A stretch of 64,000 nucleotides of DNA from Choristoneura fumiferana (GCF_025370935.1 NC_133473.1:3641414-3705413); one strand, 5' to 3'. Counted from the stretch's first letter, positions 23,640 through 36,039 are shown. The notes: a model not told the origin generated them from the sequence alone. Program-made: numbers and translations.

Positions 23640-23825
23640 ATGATCTGACGGAAGACGTCCTTTTTTGAACAAAAACCTCCCTTGGAACGCCTTTATCAAC
23701 GACACCTTGCCACCTGCATCTACTGGTTGCCAGTAACTCTGTCCAAGGGGTTGATCCACCTTGTAGGATTTCTGCCTCTGTTTTCGGTTTGTGGTCGCCA
23801 CTCGATAACCTTAACCAATATTTTA
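23640..23825 (-). mobile_element. Decayed LINE ORF2 C-terminus
   Basis: Minus-strand frames give RPQTENRGRNPTRWINPLDR and, shifted, SRCRWQG, recalling the GRPxxRWxDDL...W...QDR tail of non-LTR retrotransposons. Frameshifts and stops show it is dead. Confidence 0.5.
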
Positions 23826-25744
23826 ATTTTTTTGAAGTTTTATTCCACAATACATAGTTGGTTAAAAAAATTACCTCTTTTTACAGTCGGGTAATGACTG
23901 GATTCTTTGTAGGTAGTCAGAATTTCGTGTATTAATTTTGTGAATTACTCTATTTTGTGTATTAGTAAATAAAAAAAGAAATTGCTTTTTTATTTTACTA
24001 GACCAGGTTTCTAGCCGTAACATGTCTAGAGGCTTCTTCGCAATTGTAATCTTCTTTCAATGAAAAGCTATTTTTCAATCAAATTGAAACTGTGTTTCAT
24101 TCCGAACCTACTTTTGCTGGCAATAACCTTTCTGTTTAGCGTAATAAAGGGCTGGGCGTAGTGGCCATATTATAGTACAAAAAGTTCGAAAACAGTTTAC
24201 AACCACCAAAAAAACCTGAGACATTATTCAGTAGAAATTGTACACGTTGCGATATCAAAAAACTCTGGTGATTTGGTATATAAGCGTATGTGACAACAGT
24301 AAAATTCCAATGTTTATATACCTCTTATCGCTGTCATGTGAATCAAGTTTATTTGGTGCTAATTTCAACCAATATGCTTGGTCCCTTGACGTAGGCACTT
24401 GTCAATATGGTTGAACGAAAAGGTGGTGTCAAATCAAATGATGTTCTTGACTTCGATAAAATGTTATGCTGGATTTGGTGTGACAAAGACGATGCGATGT
24501 TGTGATGCCATATACCGGTATTTGTACTTGTCTAGATAAAATAAAAGAGGTTCTCAGTTAAGTGAGAAACTACTCGAAGTAAATGAACTAAAACTTTAAA
24601 TTCCCAGTCCACTTTAATTGTTTTTTGTTAATTGTATTTCCACTTGTACTGGCATCTAAACTATAATATAATCATACTTTTCAAGTCAATCCGATTTTAA
24701 GAGAATGGGTGAAATTTAACTTACATATTAACATAACTTTAACAAACTTACTTACAAACCTACATTGGTTAGTTAAATAAAACCGTATACAATTTGTAGT
24801 TATAACACCAACTAAGATCAGTGACGTATTATTTATTTATTTATACTAATGTTTATCAAAAGTTTTAAAGGATTAGTGGTTTATTAATTGACTACGAATG
24901 CAAGGCAAGAATACATCGTTGAAAAAAAAATATAAAAAAATATTTTTAGACCAAAAAATACCATTTTCATCAATTGTGGCTTCCAAGTGAAATATTAACG
25001 TCATTGATAATTAAAAAGCACCGCAAAGTGGTAAAATATTAGGTTTATCCATTATTTATCGATACAAAAGGTACGTGCCGATGACCACCGTTTACTTAAA
25101 CGATTATTAATCATTTTATCAAATTCTGTGCTTAATTGTTTTTCCTGACTATTAACCCAATTAATAACTTAATTAATATTAAACTTTATCATTATGTCAT
25201 CGTCAATTCAGAGACAAATTGGCATGTCATAGGTACCTGGGAACTATCTATACAAGATAAAAATAAACGTCTAATCTAACACACCTAAATGGTGGAAAAA
25301 ATATTTATACCTAATTTGACTGACTAAAAAAGGCTCCGTAGTCGTCTGTAATAAGATTGGAGGCAAAATAAATTATGAAAACAAAATAATCCACTAGCGA
25401 ATACATAGTATTTACTTATCAGTTTTTATAGTTACCTACTTAGTAGATTTGTAAAATATAAGACACGTGCAAGCAAAGTCATACAAGATAAAACAGTTTA
25501 AAAGTGATGAAGTAATCGTTTAAAATAAAATTTTATCTATTAGGATTTATCAAATATACTCATATTTGTCCAAAAGAATAAGCGATAACGAGTTACCAGT
25601 AAAACAATTTTCTTTTTTATCTTTCCGCGAAGAAACAAATACGATCGATCATAGGCATTATCGGCACTTTAATTAAAAATGTCAGCAAATATATATATAT
25701 TTTTTGAAATTGAACTTAATTAACATAGTTGTTTTTTGATTGTT

Positions 25745-25941
25745 AAAATTCACGTGATAAATGACAGACATTAATTTCATTCATAATTACTTACTACTAC
25801 GTCTGATTATTAATCACTTAAAATGTGAGAAATTAAAGTTTCAAGATGATAAAACAGACACATTAATTATGATTTGACGTATAAAATTCACGTGATAAAT
25901 GACAGACATTAATTTCATTCATAATTACTTACTACTACGTC
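25745..25941. repeat. 59-bp perfect direct repeat, 138 bp apart
   Basis: 25745-25803 and 25883-25941 are identical (AAAATTCACGTGATAAATGA ... ACTACTACGTC). The second is followed by GACTACCGTTTCCTTAAACG, similar to GACCACCGTTTACTTAAACG at 25081. This suggests local duplication. Confidence 0.75.
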
Positions 25942-26214
25942 CGGATGACTACCGTTTCCTTAAACGATTATTAATCACTTTATCCTATTCCGATTTGGTA
26001 ATTGTTTATGTAGCTGATTAATACCCAATGAACAGCTTGATTTGAAAACGCAAGATTTGAATCAAACATGCAAATGTAAAGATAAATAAAAGCTTGTAAA
26101 AAAACAGTGACAATCGATTCAGGAAGAATTTTTACCAATAAACTTATTGTAAAAAATATGTCTATGTATCCGTCTGGATTCGATCCCGTACCTTCTGGCT
26201 TTATGCGCCAAATA

Positions 26215-26803
26215 CAGTGTTTTACCGGCAGCCAGGTTTTTTTTATGGGAGGTTAAAGTAACGTTGTAACTCAACAATGATATTAATTTAATTAATAAAC
26301 TAAAATTCAGACTGTTAACTTTCTAACAAAATTATGAGAGTTTACATACATACATAAATAAATAAACCACATAAATTTACCACGAGCTTTGCGGTGAAGG
26401 AAAACATCGTGAGGAAACCTGCACAAACCTGCGAAGCAACTCAATGGTGCGTGTGAAGTTCCCAATGGGAACTACGGCCCAAGCCCTCTTGTTCTGAGAG
26501 GAGGCCTGTGCCCAGCAGTGGGACGTATATAGGCTGGGATGATGATGATGATGATGATGACATACAAACATACATAGGTACATAATTGTCAGCAATGTTC
26601 AGCAAAGTAAATTACAAGAAAGTGTAAATGTCAGCTGACGGATACTTTGATTAATACCTGTCAATTTATCGGTCTGGCAATAATAATTTTGTTAGAAAGT
26701 TAACAAAGTCTGAATTTTAGTTTATTCATTAAATGTCATGGTTAAGTTACAATACGTTACTTTAACCTCTCTTTAAAAAAGTCTGGCTACCGGTAACACA
26801 CTG
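26215..26803. mobile_element. Tc1/mariner-like MITE with long inverted ends, interrupted by SINE-1
   Basis: Ends CAGTGTTTTACCGGCAGCC and (inverted) CAGTGTGTTACCGGTAGCC, both flanked by TA. The inverted arms extend about 120 bp and include ACTAAAATTCAGACT. CAGTG ends plus TA flanks fit a Tc1/mariner non-autonomous element. No transposase. Confidence 0.75.
26372..26560 (+). mobile_element. SINE-1 inserted in the MITE
   Basis: 5'-truncated at AAATTTACCACGAGC, ends with a (GAT)n tail at 26538-26560. ACATACA-type sequence flanks both sides. It carries an internal deletion (CCCAATGGGAACTACGG) compared with other copies. Confidence 0.85.
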
Positions 26804-26956
26804 TATATTACCAACTGTACCAGAGCTGCCTACCAATCTCCCAAAAATTTTAATATCTTGCTTACGCGAATTGTGTCGCGTGGTGCCATCTATCGCAACT
26901 ATCATAAGTCACGTCTCCTACGTTTTAAATTCTATTTGAAAGGCGTAAGAAATTAG

Positions 26957-27563
26957 TAAAAACCGGCCAAGAGCGTGTCGGATACGCCCGCAATAGGGTT
27001 CCGTAGCCATTACGAAAAAATTAAGTAATATTTTTCTGAGGATTTCGTATTTTATACGGAATCTTCCATAGTTTAGGTATATTTTATCTATCTCTTAAAC
27101 TACTAATAATTCTCAAGCAAACTTAAACATTATAGTTTTCCTTGAAAGTTTGATATACTTACTACCATTCTGAGTTTAGGAGGGGACCTTGATTTTAATT
27201 AAAATTTGCATTTTAAAGTTGAATATTTCGCTAACAAATCGCTGAATCGAAAAATCGTCTTAGCAAGCCCCTAATGGTTTTAAAATACCTATCCAAAGAT
27301 ACCCCACACTATAGGGTTGGATGAGAAAAAAAAATCACCCCCTCTTTACGTCTATGGGAGGTACACTAAAAAAAAATTATTTTTATTTTTTATTGTACCA
27401 CTTTGTCGGCATAGTTTACATATATATCCGTGCAAAAAATACAGCTTTCTAGCATTGATAGTCCCTGAGCAAAGCCGCGGACGGACGGACAGACAGACAG
27501 ACAGATAGACATGGCGAAACTATAAGGGTTCCGTTTTTGCCATTTTGGCTCCGGAACCCTAAA
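26957..27563 (-). repeat. Repeat family A, copy 2 (inverted)
   Basis: Begins AAACCGGCCAAGAGCGTGTCGG and ends GGCTCCGGAACCCT. Inverted relative to copies at 17.2, 32.2 and 48.9 kb. Contains the (GACA)n tract at about 27485. Confidence 0.75.
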
Positions 27564-28447
27564 AACGTAGTAAAATATTTTTCTAAAATAGAAAAAAAAC
27601 TAGGTTTCGTTGAGCAAACATACTGCTGATAAAATTAAATGATTTAACGAAACTGTGACTTTTATAATTAGGAACAATAAATACACGAATCTGGAAAATC
27701 AGTTGTTGACGAAAGTGATTGCAAATAAATTTCCGAACGGTACCTAAACACAGCCTCTGCCCCTGCGTCAGCATTTCCCAATCCGTCCGCCGAGCAAAAG
27801 TGAATTCGTTCTCATTTTCCTGTTAAGACTTGTCGGTTGTCGCTTTCGCAATATTGTGAATCAGAATAGCGATGGAGCATTCGCTATAGTGATGATGATG
27901 AAAGCCTTTCGGCCCAGCCCTGACTTCGTGCAACCGGCGACGCGTTGAACGAATTCTTTGTTTATTGCCTCGTCCCCACGCTCACCGAGCAGCGGTTTAT
28001 TGACAAAACGAGCAATGTATCACAGAAACTCCCGCAAGCCGTAAGTTCGGTTGGTTTGTGGTAATGGACATTGCGAGTCTAAAGATAGGCTGCAAGTTAT
28101 GTACGATATGAGTGATATTATGACATGATAGTAATTAAGTTGTTTGAGTGTCTTCAATGCGACTACGATTTCTGGTTTCGATTAATAATTTAGGAATTAC
28201 AAAACACAATTTTTTTGTGCATTTTTACACTCAAATTTGAGACTCTATTCCTGAGGTTGAACGATGTGCCTAGTTTGTACGTCTGTATTAGTACCGTCTT
28301 GTATACATAGATAAAAAACATTTACCTATAAAAATTATGGTAGGTAAATGATAGCAAAATAATGTACATATAGCCTACATTCCGCGAAAACGCTGGTAGA
28401 AAGAGGCGTATGAAAAAAAGTTTAAAAACGAACCCAATATTATCTCT

Positions 28448-28453
28448 TTTATT
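28448..28453 (-). terminator. Poly(A) signal AATAAA
   Basis: Minus-strand AATAAA about 90 bp after the stop of the exon at 28540-28748, in the expected position for a 3' end. Confidence 0.45.
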
Positions 28454-28539
28454 CCAAATCTGTCTTTTTCTGCGACTTCTCTACAAAATTAACTTAAAGA
28501 AATAAGCTTAATAACAATTCAAACATTTTATCTCTATTT

Positions 28540-28748
28540 TCAGATATTAGAAAGTTCCGTACCACAATTAACATATAAAACCTTTCTTTTTAAGCGCTTT
28601 AGGTCCCCAAAGTCGTTCACGTTAGTAAAGCCTTCACGTAGGCGGCTACTTGTCTCATGCACCTTGTGGCCTGGTAATACAGCCTTAAATTGCGTGGGTG
28701 AAGTTTTAGCCACTGAATCACGTAACAGACTGACCGTTCGTCCTCGAC
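28540..28748 (-). CDS. Probable terminal exon of an unrecognised gene
   Basis: Too short and without a suitable start to be called as a simple frame. On the minus strand a strong acceptor (TTTTGTCTTTTTAG) is followed, in phase 1, by 68 codons and TGA: RGRTVSLLRDSVAKTSPTQF, then VLPGHKVHETSSRLREGF and a basic end (LKRLKRK). The residue mix is that of a soluble, basic protein and no repeat match was seen. A poly(A) signal follows at 28453. The other strand is also open across this stretch, behind a good acceptor, but its translation is Arg/Thr/Leu-biased and less protein-like. Upstream exons were not located; the candidate start at 35882-35920 ends in phase 0 and cannot join directly. Family not recognised. 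Confidence 0.45.
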
Positions 28749-30227
28749 CTAAAAAGACAAAAGTGAAAATCGGACCGCAAATAACAACACTATTCTTTGG
28801 ATTCTAAGAAGTTACGAAAAATTACAGTTTTTGTTGTTCGTAATTTTTATTCGGGCGTGTATAATTGTTGTGAGTCACTCGCGTCTAAAGCAGGTGGATT
28901 GCTTTTAAAATTGTGTAGGTACTTCAAATAACATGAAAGAGAATCTAACGCTAAATCTGCTTAATAGATTAGAATTAGTAAGTACACATCTTTTGCGAAC
29001 ATTTTCAATATACCTTGCCATAATCACCCTGCATAAAAACACGTTTCTTTTAGATTCCTTGAACTTAATTTTATTTTTACTGTTTAGGTTGTAGCGGCCA
29101 TAGCAGTTTAGAGACACTTACAAATGAGTATTAATAATAATTATTATTATGGGTCAAAACAGCCCTGCGACAGATACACAGACAACGGAATTAATAGGAT
29201 TCATTTCAAAACGAGTTGTTACACCTTTAAATCGTATGGCTGTTTTGGAGTTTTTATAGTTAAGGCCTTTGGGAACTGACATGTTAATTATAGTTTGATC
29301 AAAGTTCATAATAGGGCACATGGCTGATAGATCCAGATTCCAATGCCGCGTTTAAAATTTAAAAAAACAGCCGCTTGTGATTTGTCACTTGGGAAAAACT
29401 GCAAAGTATTGCCCAAGCATTATTTAAGTGGGCATAGCTGTCCCATGATGTTCAAAGTAGGACTGTGAAGGCATGTCTTAAGCTCATGACAATTTGTACG
29501 GCATCTAAATTACCGTCTTGAAAGTATCACTTTGAATGTTTTAAATAACCGGGGAAAGTTTGCTTACTATTAGTGACAAATTATTTACCATTAAATACTT
29601 GAGTTTTTTCTATGTAGTTTGTGTTAGGATTAATGGTTTGCCGTTGGCAACTTTGCCACTGAGTGCTCTGGTTAAATATGGGTTGTTTAAGGCTTGATAA
29701 AAACTGAAATATAGTTTGCAGTTACCGTCAAATATGACAACTTTGCCTTCTTTAAAGAACTCTACCATATGCTTCTTCTAGTAATCATAACAAATGTGAC
29801 ATTTAGTCCTTAATGAAATCAGCTGAAAGTAGCATCTGGCCGTCTTAAAATCTAGGGTGAGTGGGCATTTATTGGGCAAGCGTGCTCAATCTTAGTTCTC
29901 ATCTTCGCTTAGGTACCATCAGGCGTGATTCTGGTGAAACGCAATTTCTGTATAAGTATAACAAAAAAAATCAAGCTTTTGGTTTATAATTTATAATAAT
30001 AAAAAATAGTTAAATACTGTATTGAAACTCTCAAGGAACATAGCCTGGAATTCCTTGATATTCGGTTAATAACGTCCAATTCAATTGTGGCAATTAGATT
30101 GAGTGACAACTTTATATCCAGCGGGCCCTTTGCTAGAAAAAATACACGGAAGTTCGACGCAGGCGTTTTTTACAATAAACTCGATAGAGCATAGTTGTAG
30201 CTAATCGGACAAGTCAGGAGAAAAAAC

Positions 30228-30565
30228 CGTCATGTGCGAGTCGGACTCGCGCACCGAGGGTTCCGTACAAGGTAGGTAGGTTATTATCTATGAATATCCA
30301 GTGTTAGCAGAGCCCCTCTCTTAAGCAAAATGTACGTAATTTACTCGTATGTACTCGTACCTGGGTCATTTTAGAATCTAAAATTTAAATGTTTACTGAC
30401 ACGGATGGCTAGACAGACATAAAAAATGCTTCGGACTTTTCTTATTGGTTATGCTTCGAACTTTATACCGTTTACTTAAAAGTTTGAGTTTGTGAAGCAG
30501 TGGCTTCAGTTGCAATTCTCATTGAGACTTCCGTTTCATCCATCCTAGCTATAGAACCCTAAAAA
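30228..30565 (-). repeat. Repeat family B, copy 1
   Basis: GTGCGAGTCGGACTCGCGCACC and GGGTTCCGTAC at one end, AACCCTAAAAAAA at the other. Related in layout to 45035-45485 in the opposite orientation, and distantly to family A. Confidence 0.5.
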
Positions 30566-30699
30566 AATTGTTTAGTGATCTATTTAAGAAATAATTTGTA
30601 ACTGCCTGCGGAACTGTGCAGACACCGCACAGGACTAACATATATGGAACAAGACGTTATAAACATCGTCATTTAAACAATTATTTATCACTAGCTTAT

Positions 30700-30845
30700 G
30701 CCCGCAACTTCGTCTTGTTGATCCATGGGGTTCAAACTATCTATATACAAAATTTGATCAAAATCGGTTCTGTGGTTTCGACGTGAAAGCGTAAAAGACA
30801 GACAGACAGAGTTACTTTCGCATTTATAATTATTAGTAGGGATAG
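30700..30845 (-). repeat. Dispersed repeat, 'gcccgcaacttcgtc' type
   Basis: Inverted relative to 13138-13350: TGCCCGCAACTTCGTC, then AAAATTTGATCAAAATCGGT, then a (GACA)n stretch and TTCGCATTTATAATTATTAG. Confidence 0.55.
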
Positions 30846-31250
30846 GACAAAGAACACAGGCAACTACGAGTATAACGTTACATACTACGCATGTATCACT
30901 AGAGTAGACGTAATTATTTAGCTATGTTTTGTTATGTGCTTTCCTCATTACTTAGTTTTCATTTCTGGTTACTAAAGCACGGAAAATTAAACATGTAAAT
31001 TCAATTGACGCGTTACAAAGATATTGATCAGGTTTCGTGCAGTTTCAAGTCCAAAGACTTAAGCTTAAAGCGCTCGGAAGTAATCACTTGAAGGCCGACG
31101 AAAAAACAAGGTTCATTTACAACGCAGTTGTTTTAAATTGTATTCTATTTCGGTTGGACAGCGGTTTAAAATTAAAAGGCAAGAGTAAACAGCGTCGCTG
31201 GAGGCGAAAATAAACTCTACTGCTGTGGAAAAACGAGTTTTATATACAAA

Positions 31251-31378
31251 GCCTGTACTATGAAGTGCAAAATTCGAACCTCGTATCTCGCCATGTCGCT
31301 GACGCTTATATTATTTTATATGAAGTGAGAGGGACAGTACGATACGAACTTCGATTTTCGAATGTCGTAGTAACCCCT
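31251..31378. mobile_element. Palindromic family P, copy 1
   Basis: GTACTATGAAGTGCAAAATTCGAACCTCG at the left and ACGAACTTCGATTTTCGAATG...GTAGTAA at the right form the arms of a hairpin with GTGAGAGGGACAGTACG in the centre-right. Other copies are at 38.8, 43.1, 56.6 and 56.9 kb. Confidence 0.7.
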
Positions 31379-32186
31379 CAGATTATATAGTGTGAGTTTG
31401 TGTGCGATACAGTTTTTGTGCGTTTGCAAAGGTTAGGTAAGAACAAAAGTTGAATACAACTTCGTGTTAAAAAGTAAATGTGAGAGATAAAAAGAACGAT
31501 TTTCTCGAATTTACTACTTACAATGTGGACACTGTTTTGTAAATGATTTAAGTAACACGCTTTATTATTTGTTTATGAGTTTTGTATGACTGTTTGTATT
31601 CCAAATATATTAATAAAATAAAATAAACGTGAGTAAAAAAAAAAAAACGAGACTAGGAAATAACAGATACCATTGCTACCCCAGTCTACAATTTGCGTAG
31701 ACTTTTGACTGTAAAATCAGATAATAGATTAGTGTATCTCAAAAAAGTTCCCAACTTTATACACCATTTCATCGAAATGACCAAATCTTTAATCACAGTA
31801 ATCATAAAAAGTGAATCATGAATTTTAACGCATGATTGTCGTTCGACGCCGTTTTGTGCTGCAGTCGGAAATGATAAGTGATTCTATCTCGACATTTTTC
31901 TATTGTTCTCGGCTATAATACGTGTTAAGTTAGCAACAAATCTGTTGTAGCCATTTTATTGTTATTTAGAGTCACGACTGTGTCAAGAAAACAGACAAAG
32001 TAATACCTTGTGGTCATTTCGTGCACTGGAGCTAAACGTTTAAAAATGGTCCAGTTGAAAGTAATTACGAACCGTGGTAATAAAATTCAGTATTTTTGAC
32101 ATCTATCTAGACCGGGAGTTATGGAGGTTAAGAGATCCTTTGCACAATATTTATGGCACTGTAATAGTGTTAGTAAAAAAAAATAG

Positions 32187-32825
32187 CCTTTTTAGAGTTC
32201 CGGAGCCAAAATGGCAAAAACGGAACCCTTATAGTTTCGCCATGTCTGTCTGTATATCTGTCTGTCCGTCCGCGGCTTTGCTCAGGGACTATCAATGCTA
32301 AGTAGAAAGCTGTAATTTTGCACGAATATGTATGTATACTATGTCGGCAGAATAGTACAGTAAAAATTTAAAAAAAAACGTTAAGTTGGGGTTATTTTTT
32401 TCTCTCATCCAACCTTATAGTGTGAGGTATCGTTGAATAGGTATTTTAAAACCATTACGGGGTTGCTGACACGGTTTTTCGATTCAGTGATGTGTTTGCA
32501 AAATATTCAACTTTAAAGTGCAAATTTTCATTAAAATCGAGCGTCCCCCCCCCCTCTAGAATGTAAACCGGTGGATGGAAAAATTTGAAAAAATTCAGGA
32601 TGGTAGTAAGTATATCAAACTTTCCAGGAAAACTATAACGGCTAAGTTTGCTTGAGAATTATTAGTAATTTACGAGTAAATAGCAGCCCAAGGTATAAAA
32701 TATACCTAAACTTGGAAGATTCCGTATAAAATACGAAATCTTTAGAAAAATATAACTTATTTTTTTCGTAATGGCTACGGAACCCTATTTTGGGCGTGTC
32801 TGACACGCTCTTGGTCGTTTTTTAT
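32187..32825 (+). repeat. Repeat family A, copy 3
   Basis: GAGTTCCGGAGCCAAAATGG start, GTCTGTCTGTATATCTGTCTG tract split by changes, a CCCCCCCC run at about 32545, and TGACACGCTCTTGG end. Closest in layout to copy 4 at 48911-49490. Confidence 0.75.
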
Positions 32826-33247
32826 CTGTAATAGACGCTCTGACAAAGTCTGACTCGTCAACTCTATGCAACAATTGTTTTGACTCTACAATTATAGTAC
32901 CTATACTAGCATTAGGAGCCAAAAATGTATTTTATTTAGTACCTATGTCGAGTTTCACAACAAAAGGTAATACTATGAAACCTGTACAGTAAAAACATGA
33001 CTTTTACTTATTGACAGTTAATTTCTTTAATTAATTGATTTTTAATACTTATAAAAATATTGCGAGATATAATTAACTTCATCGGTACTCGTAAGGTATT
33101 TAATCTGACCAAACACCTGTTGATTGATTTAACTGTAAATTTAACTTATTAGAAGTGTAAAATCAGTAAGTATTTTAAGATAAATATTTTCGGGAAAAAA
33201 TATCTGCGGTCGTCATCTACAAAATTAAGTACACATTTGCATGGCAT

Positions 33248-33580
33248 GGGTGTGGCCTGTAATATGAGCAAATAATTAAAACATAGATAATACTCGTCAA
33301 ACTGAACAACATTAGTTCAGCGACTTTTAAAAATAGTTGGTTTTTTAATTATTATTACACTTAAGTTTATTCGAAGAAGCAAAATGCTTGATGTTTGTAG
33401 CGTGAACCAGCGACGTCAGTTGGGTTCTAGAATGGCGTACATTGATAGCAGTATTTAATTTGTATGAAAAAAGGAAGATTCAAAGACTCCATTATGTATA
33501 AAAGTCGCTGAACTAATGTTGTTCAGTTTGACGAGGAGGATCTTTGTTTTAATTTTTTGCTCGTATTACAGGCCACACCC
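33248..33580. mobile_element. MITE with about 80-bp terminal inverted repeats
   Basis: The ends GGGTGTGGCCTGTAATATGA and inverted GGGTGTGGCCTGTAATACGA start arms that include a perfect 36-bp stretch (33294-33329 against 33499-33534, starting TCGTCAAACTGAACAACAT). The interior of about 170 bp is non-coding. Confidence 0.85.
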
Positions 33581-34109
33581 GGTATTATATGCTTAAAATT
33601 GTTTAAGACCCAAGGAAGGACATAGAATAGTTTTTATTCCAGAAAATTGCGTAATTCCCGCCAGATAACGATAAGTAAACGAATTTTCCGCAGACAAAGT
33701 CGCGGGTAACAGCTACTAGGTTGTAAGTAGTGTTTCCACTCAGTTATAACTGGTCGATTACGCGAGAAATCGTCTAATCTACTTAATTATACTCCATCTG
33801 ATCGTGTGTAGTCATCAGCGTGAAAACAGGTGCTAATAAAACATGTCTAAGCCACCCACGTATAAAGACTAAATTAGATTGTAGTCGCGCGCGAAATTAC
33901 GCCTTTAAAGACACTTGAGTCGCTTTGATTTGCCGTTATCTTCTTTAATTATGTATAAACACATAGTTAATGTTCCTTGATATAAATTCATATAAACAGT
34001 CCAATTAGTAAAAGGACTTCGTCATTTCTACTAATATGATATACCTGCCTATATAGGTAGGTACTAAAGTTAAAGCTCATTTATAATATAATTGCACAAA
34101 CATTTTTAA

Positions 34110-34365
34110 TAAATAAATAAATATCACGGGACACTTGACACCAATTGACCTAGTCCCAAACTAAGCAAAGCTTGTAAGTATGGGTGCTAGGCAACGGATA
34201 AACATGCTTATATAGATAAATACATACTTATATGCATATTAAACACCCAAAACCCGAGAAAAAACATTCGTATTAGTCATACGAATATCTGCACCGGCCG
34301 GGAATCGAACCCGGGATCTCAAAATTCGTAGTCAGGTTCGCTAACCACTTGGCCAGCCGGTCGTC
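34110..34365 (-). mobile_element. SINE-B, uninterrupted copy
   Basis: Minus-strand tRNA-like head at 34300-34365 (GACCGGCTGGCCAAGTGGTT, then GGGTTCGATTCCC). The body has ACACTTGACACCAATTGACC and an (AAAT)n tail at the plus-strand left end. Confidence 0.8.
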
Positions 34366-35549
34366 AATAATACGACAATTTATGGCAGTGCGTGTTGTTA
34401 TGCCTTTAACACCTAAAATAATAAGAAAACTTCTTATGCTTTATGAGAAAGACTTATAAGAAATTTAAACGCATTGATTGTTATAATAATACGAGACCAT
34501 ACTAATTACTAGATGTTTTTACACATATATGTATTTTAATGTGTATGATCTCATATAGCAACCAATGCAACTGAATTGCTTATAAGACATTTCTAATAAG
34601 AAAATAAAATTTCTTACATTATAAAGCATTAAAAGCCTTTTTACCTCTATGACGTTGACGACTGCATGAATTTAGAATAGCTTGCTTTAATTTTAGTACG
34701 TAATGTTGGTAGTAGTTAAATCTTAAGATAAGAATAAGCTACAGTTTATCCTGAAAAGAGAAGGGTGTTCTTCTTGCAATGAAGACCATAATGTAATTTT
34801 TGTGAATTAAATTATATCGCAGAATTTCTTTTACAGCCACTTATTAGGTGACGCGAGCAACGCTACGGGCAAAAGCTAGTTTGTTTATGCATTGGGCGAT
34901 TACATCATTTTATTCAAGCAACGTGTTTTTTACTAGGCAAACAGTTATTAAGCTAAGTGATTTTTTACTCTTGATGTTAAATATAATGGGCAGATCGTTC
35001 TTTGTTCTTTAATATAAACAAATGGCAAAAATTAATGGCTCTACTAAGTTACAAACTGTTTTTGTAGCAAGAAAAACGAATGATTTTTTACTGTAGAAAG
35101 AAGTACTTACTAAACAAGACTCATGTAAGAATTTTTTAGACAAAAATGATTTCGGATCGCCGGGCGGGATTCGAACCCACACCTTCTTAAACTCGATTCA
35201 TGTACCTATACTTACGTATTTTCTTCAATTAAGTTTATCATCAGAAAACGAATACTAATTCGACATGGTCCAAGTGACATAAAAGCCTATTATAGTCAAT
35301 GCTTAATAGACACACGCCATCAGACGAAGAATCGTAAAGTATTCAAGAAGGCATAAAAAGCTTCAAAGCGTGGCACCTAAAATGCCGCTAGCGAATACCG
35401 ATGCACGTTTATGCCATTTTAGACCCCCTTCTCAGATCGTGACGCACGCGCGTCAAAATACACATTTATTTCCATTTAATCAAGGCATTCACAACACCGT
35501 CGCAACGAAGAGATGCACAATGAATATTTACAAGGAGGCTTCGCTTCCC

Positions 35550-35680
35550 GGGGCCCGTTTCACGAACCTAGAAGCAACCAATCCAAATGCGGCAATTCAA
35601 AACACTCAAAGTGCAAGACGTCAATTGCTACCACTTGATACATCTGGAATTGTATCTTGTTGCTTTATAAAACGGGCCCC
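35550..35680. mobile_element. MITE-like element with GGGGCCCGTTT ends
   Basis: Inverted 11-bp ends (GGGGCCCGTTT at 35550, AAACGGGCCCC at 35670-35680) enclose 109 bp of non-coding sequence. The 108-codon plus frame crossing it is therefore unlikely to be a gene. Confidence 0.6.
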
Positions 35681-35881
35681 CTGTTTTATATTATGAAAAA
35701 CTGTTCACGTTTTATGCAAATACGTCGAGCGTTGAGCGAAAACTAGAAAGTTGACGCACACACACGCGCGCACGACTGTGTGTGTAAACCGGCTAGGTTT
35801 CATAATTTTACGCACATTCATTATGGACAGCTCATTTATTTAACCAATCAGAAATGTAATATTAAATCATTAAAAGCTTAC

Positions 35882-35920
35882 CGTGTCTGATTCTTCAGAA
35901 AAACCCGATTCCCATAACAT
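35882..35920 (-). CDS. Candidate first coding exon of an unrecognised gene
   Basis: On the minus strand ATG at 35920 begins 13 codons (MLWESGFSEESDT) and ends at a strong donor ACG|GTAAGC (exon end 35882), phase 0. A GC-rich block about 130-270 bp upstream (36050-36190) looks like a promoter/5'UTR. The in-frame sequence upstream of the ATG stays open back to a stop before a T10 run, so an internal exon is also possible. No downstream exon could be joined with confidence. Confidence 0.3.
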
Positions 35921-36039
35921 GTTTGCGCTGAACAGTTCGGCACTCAAAAAAAAAACGAAGATCACAAGTTTCTATTCTGGGCGTTGTAAACAATCAGTCC
36001 ATATCTTGGGTTGGAAACGTGTATCCCGTGACGTGTTTA

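Larger units (their letters stand above)
10400..28447. other. Long repeat-rich region without a supportable gene
   Basis: About 18 kb upstream of the Ets98B-like gene. Open frames here are short or lie in repeats. Identified elements are listed separately. The remaining sequence is AT-rich and gave no convincing exon on either strand by splice-site and phase inspection. Confidence 0.55.
28750..35881. other. Mostly repeats; any linking exons not resolved
   Basis: Between the terminal exon at 28.5 kb and the candidate first exon at 35.9 kb (both minus). Two very short exon-like pieces with acceptor and donor occur (about 29010-29030, GDYGK; about 34634-34650), but their length makes chance likely. 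The listed repeats occupy much of the rest. Confidence 0.4.

Noticed and set aside
34300..34365. tRNA-like sequences at the heads of SINE-1 and SINE-B
   Set aside because: They are repeated with the same downstream body and lack complete cloverleaf pairing, so SINE promoters rather than tRNA genes.
35370..35696. 108-codon plus-strand frame
   Set aside because: Crosses a MITE-like element with GGGGCCCGTTT ends. No conserved motif.
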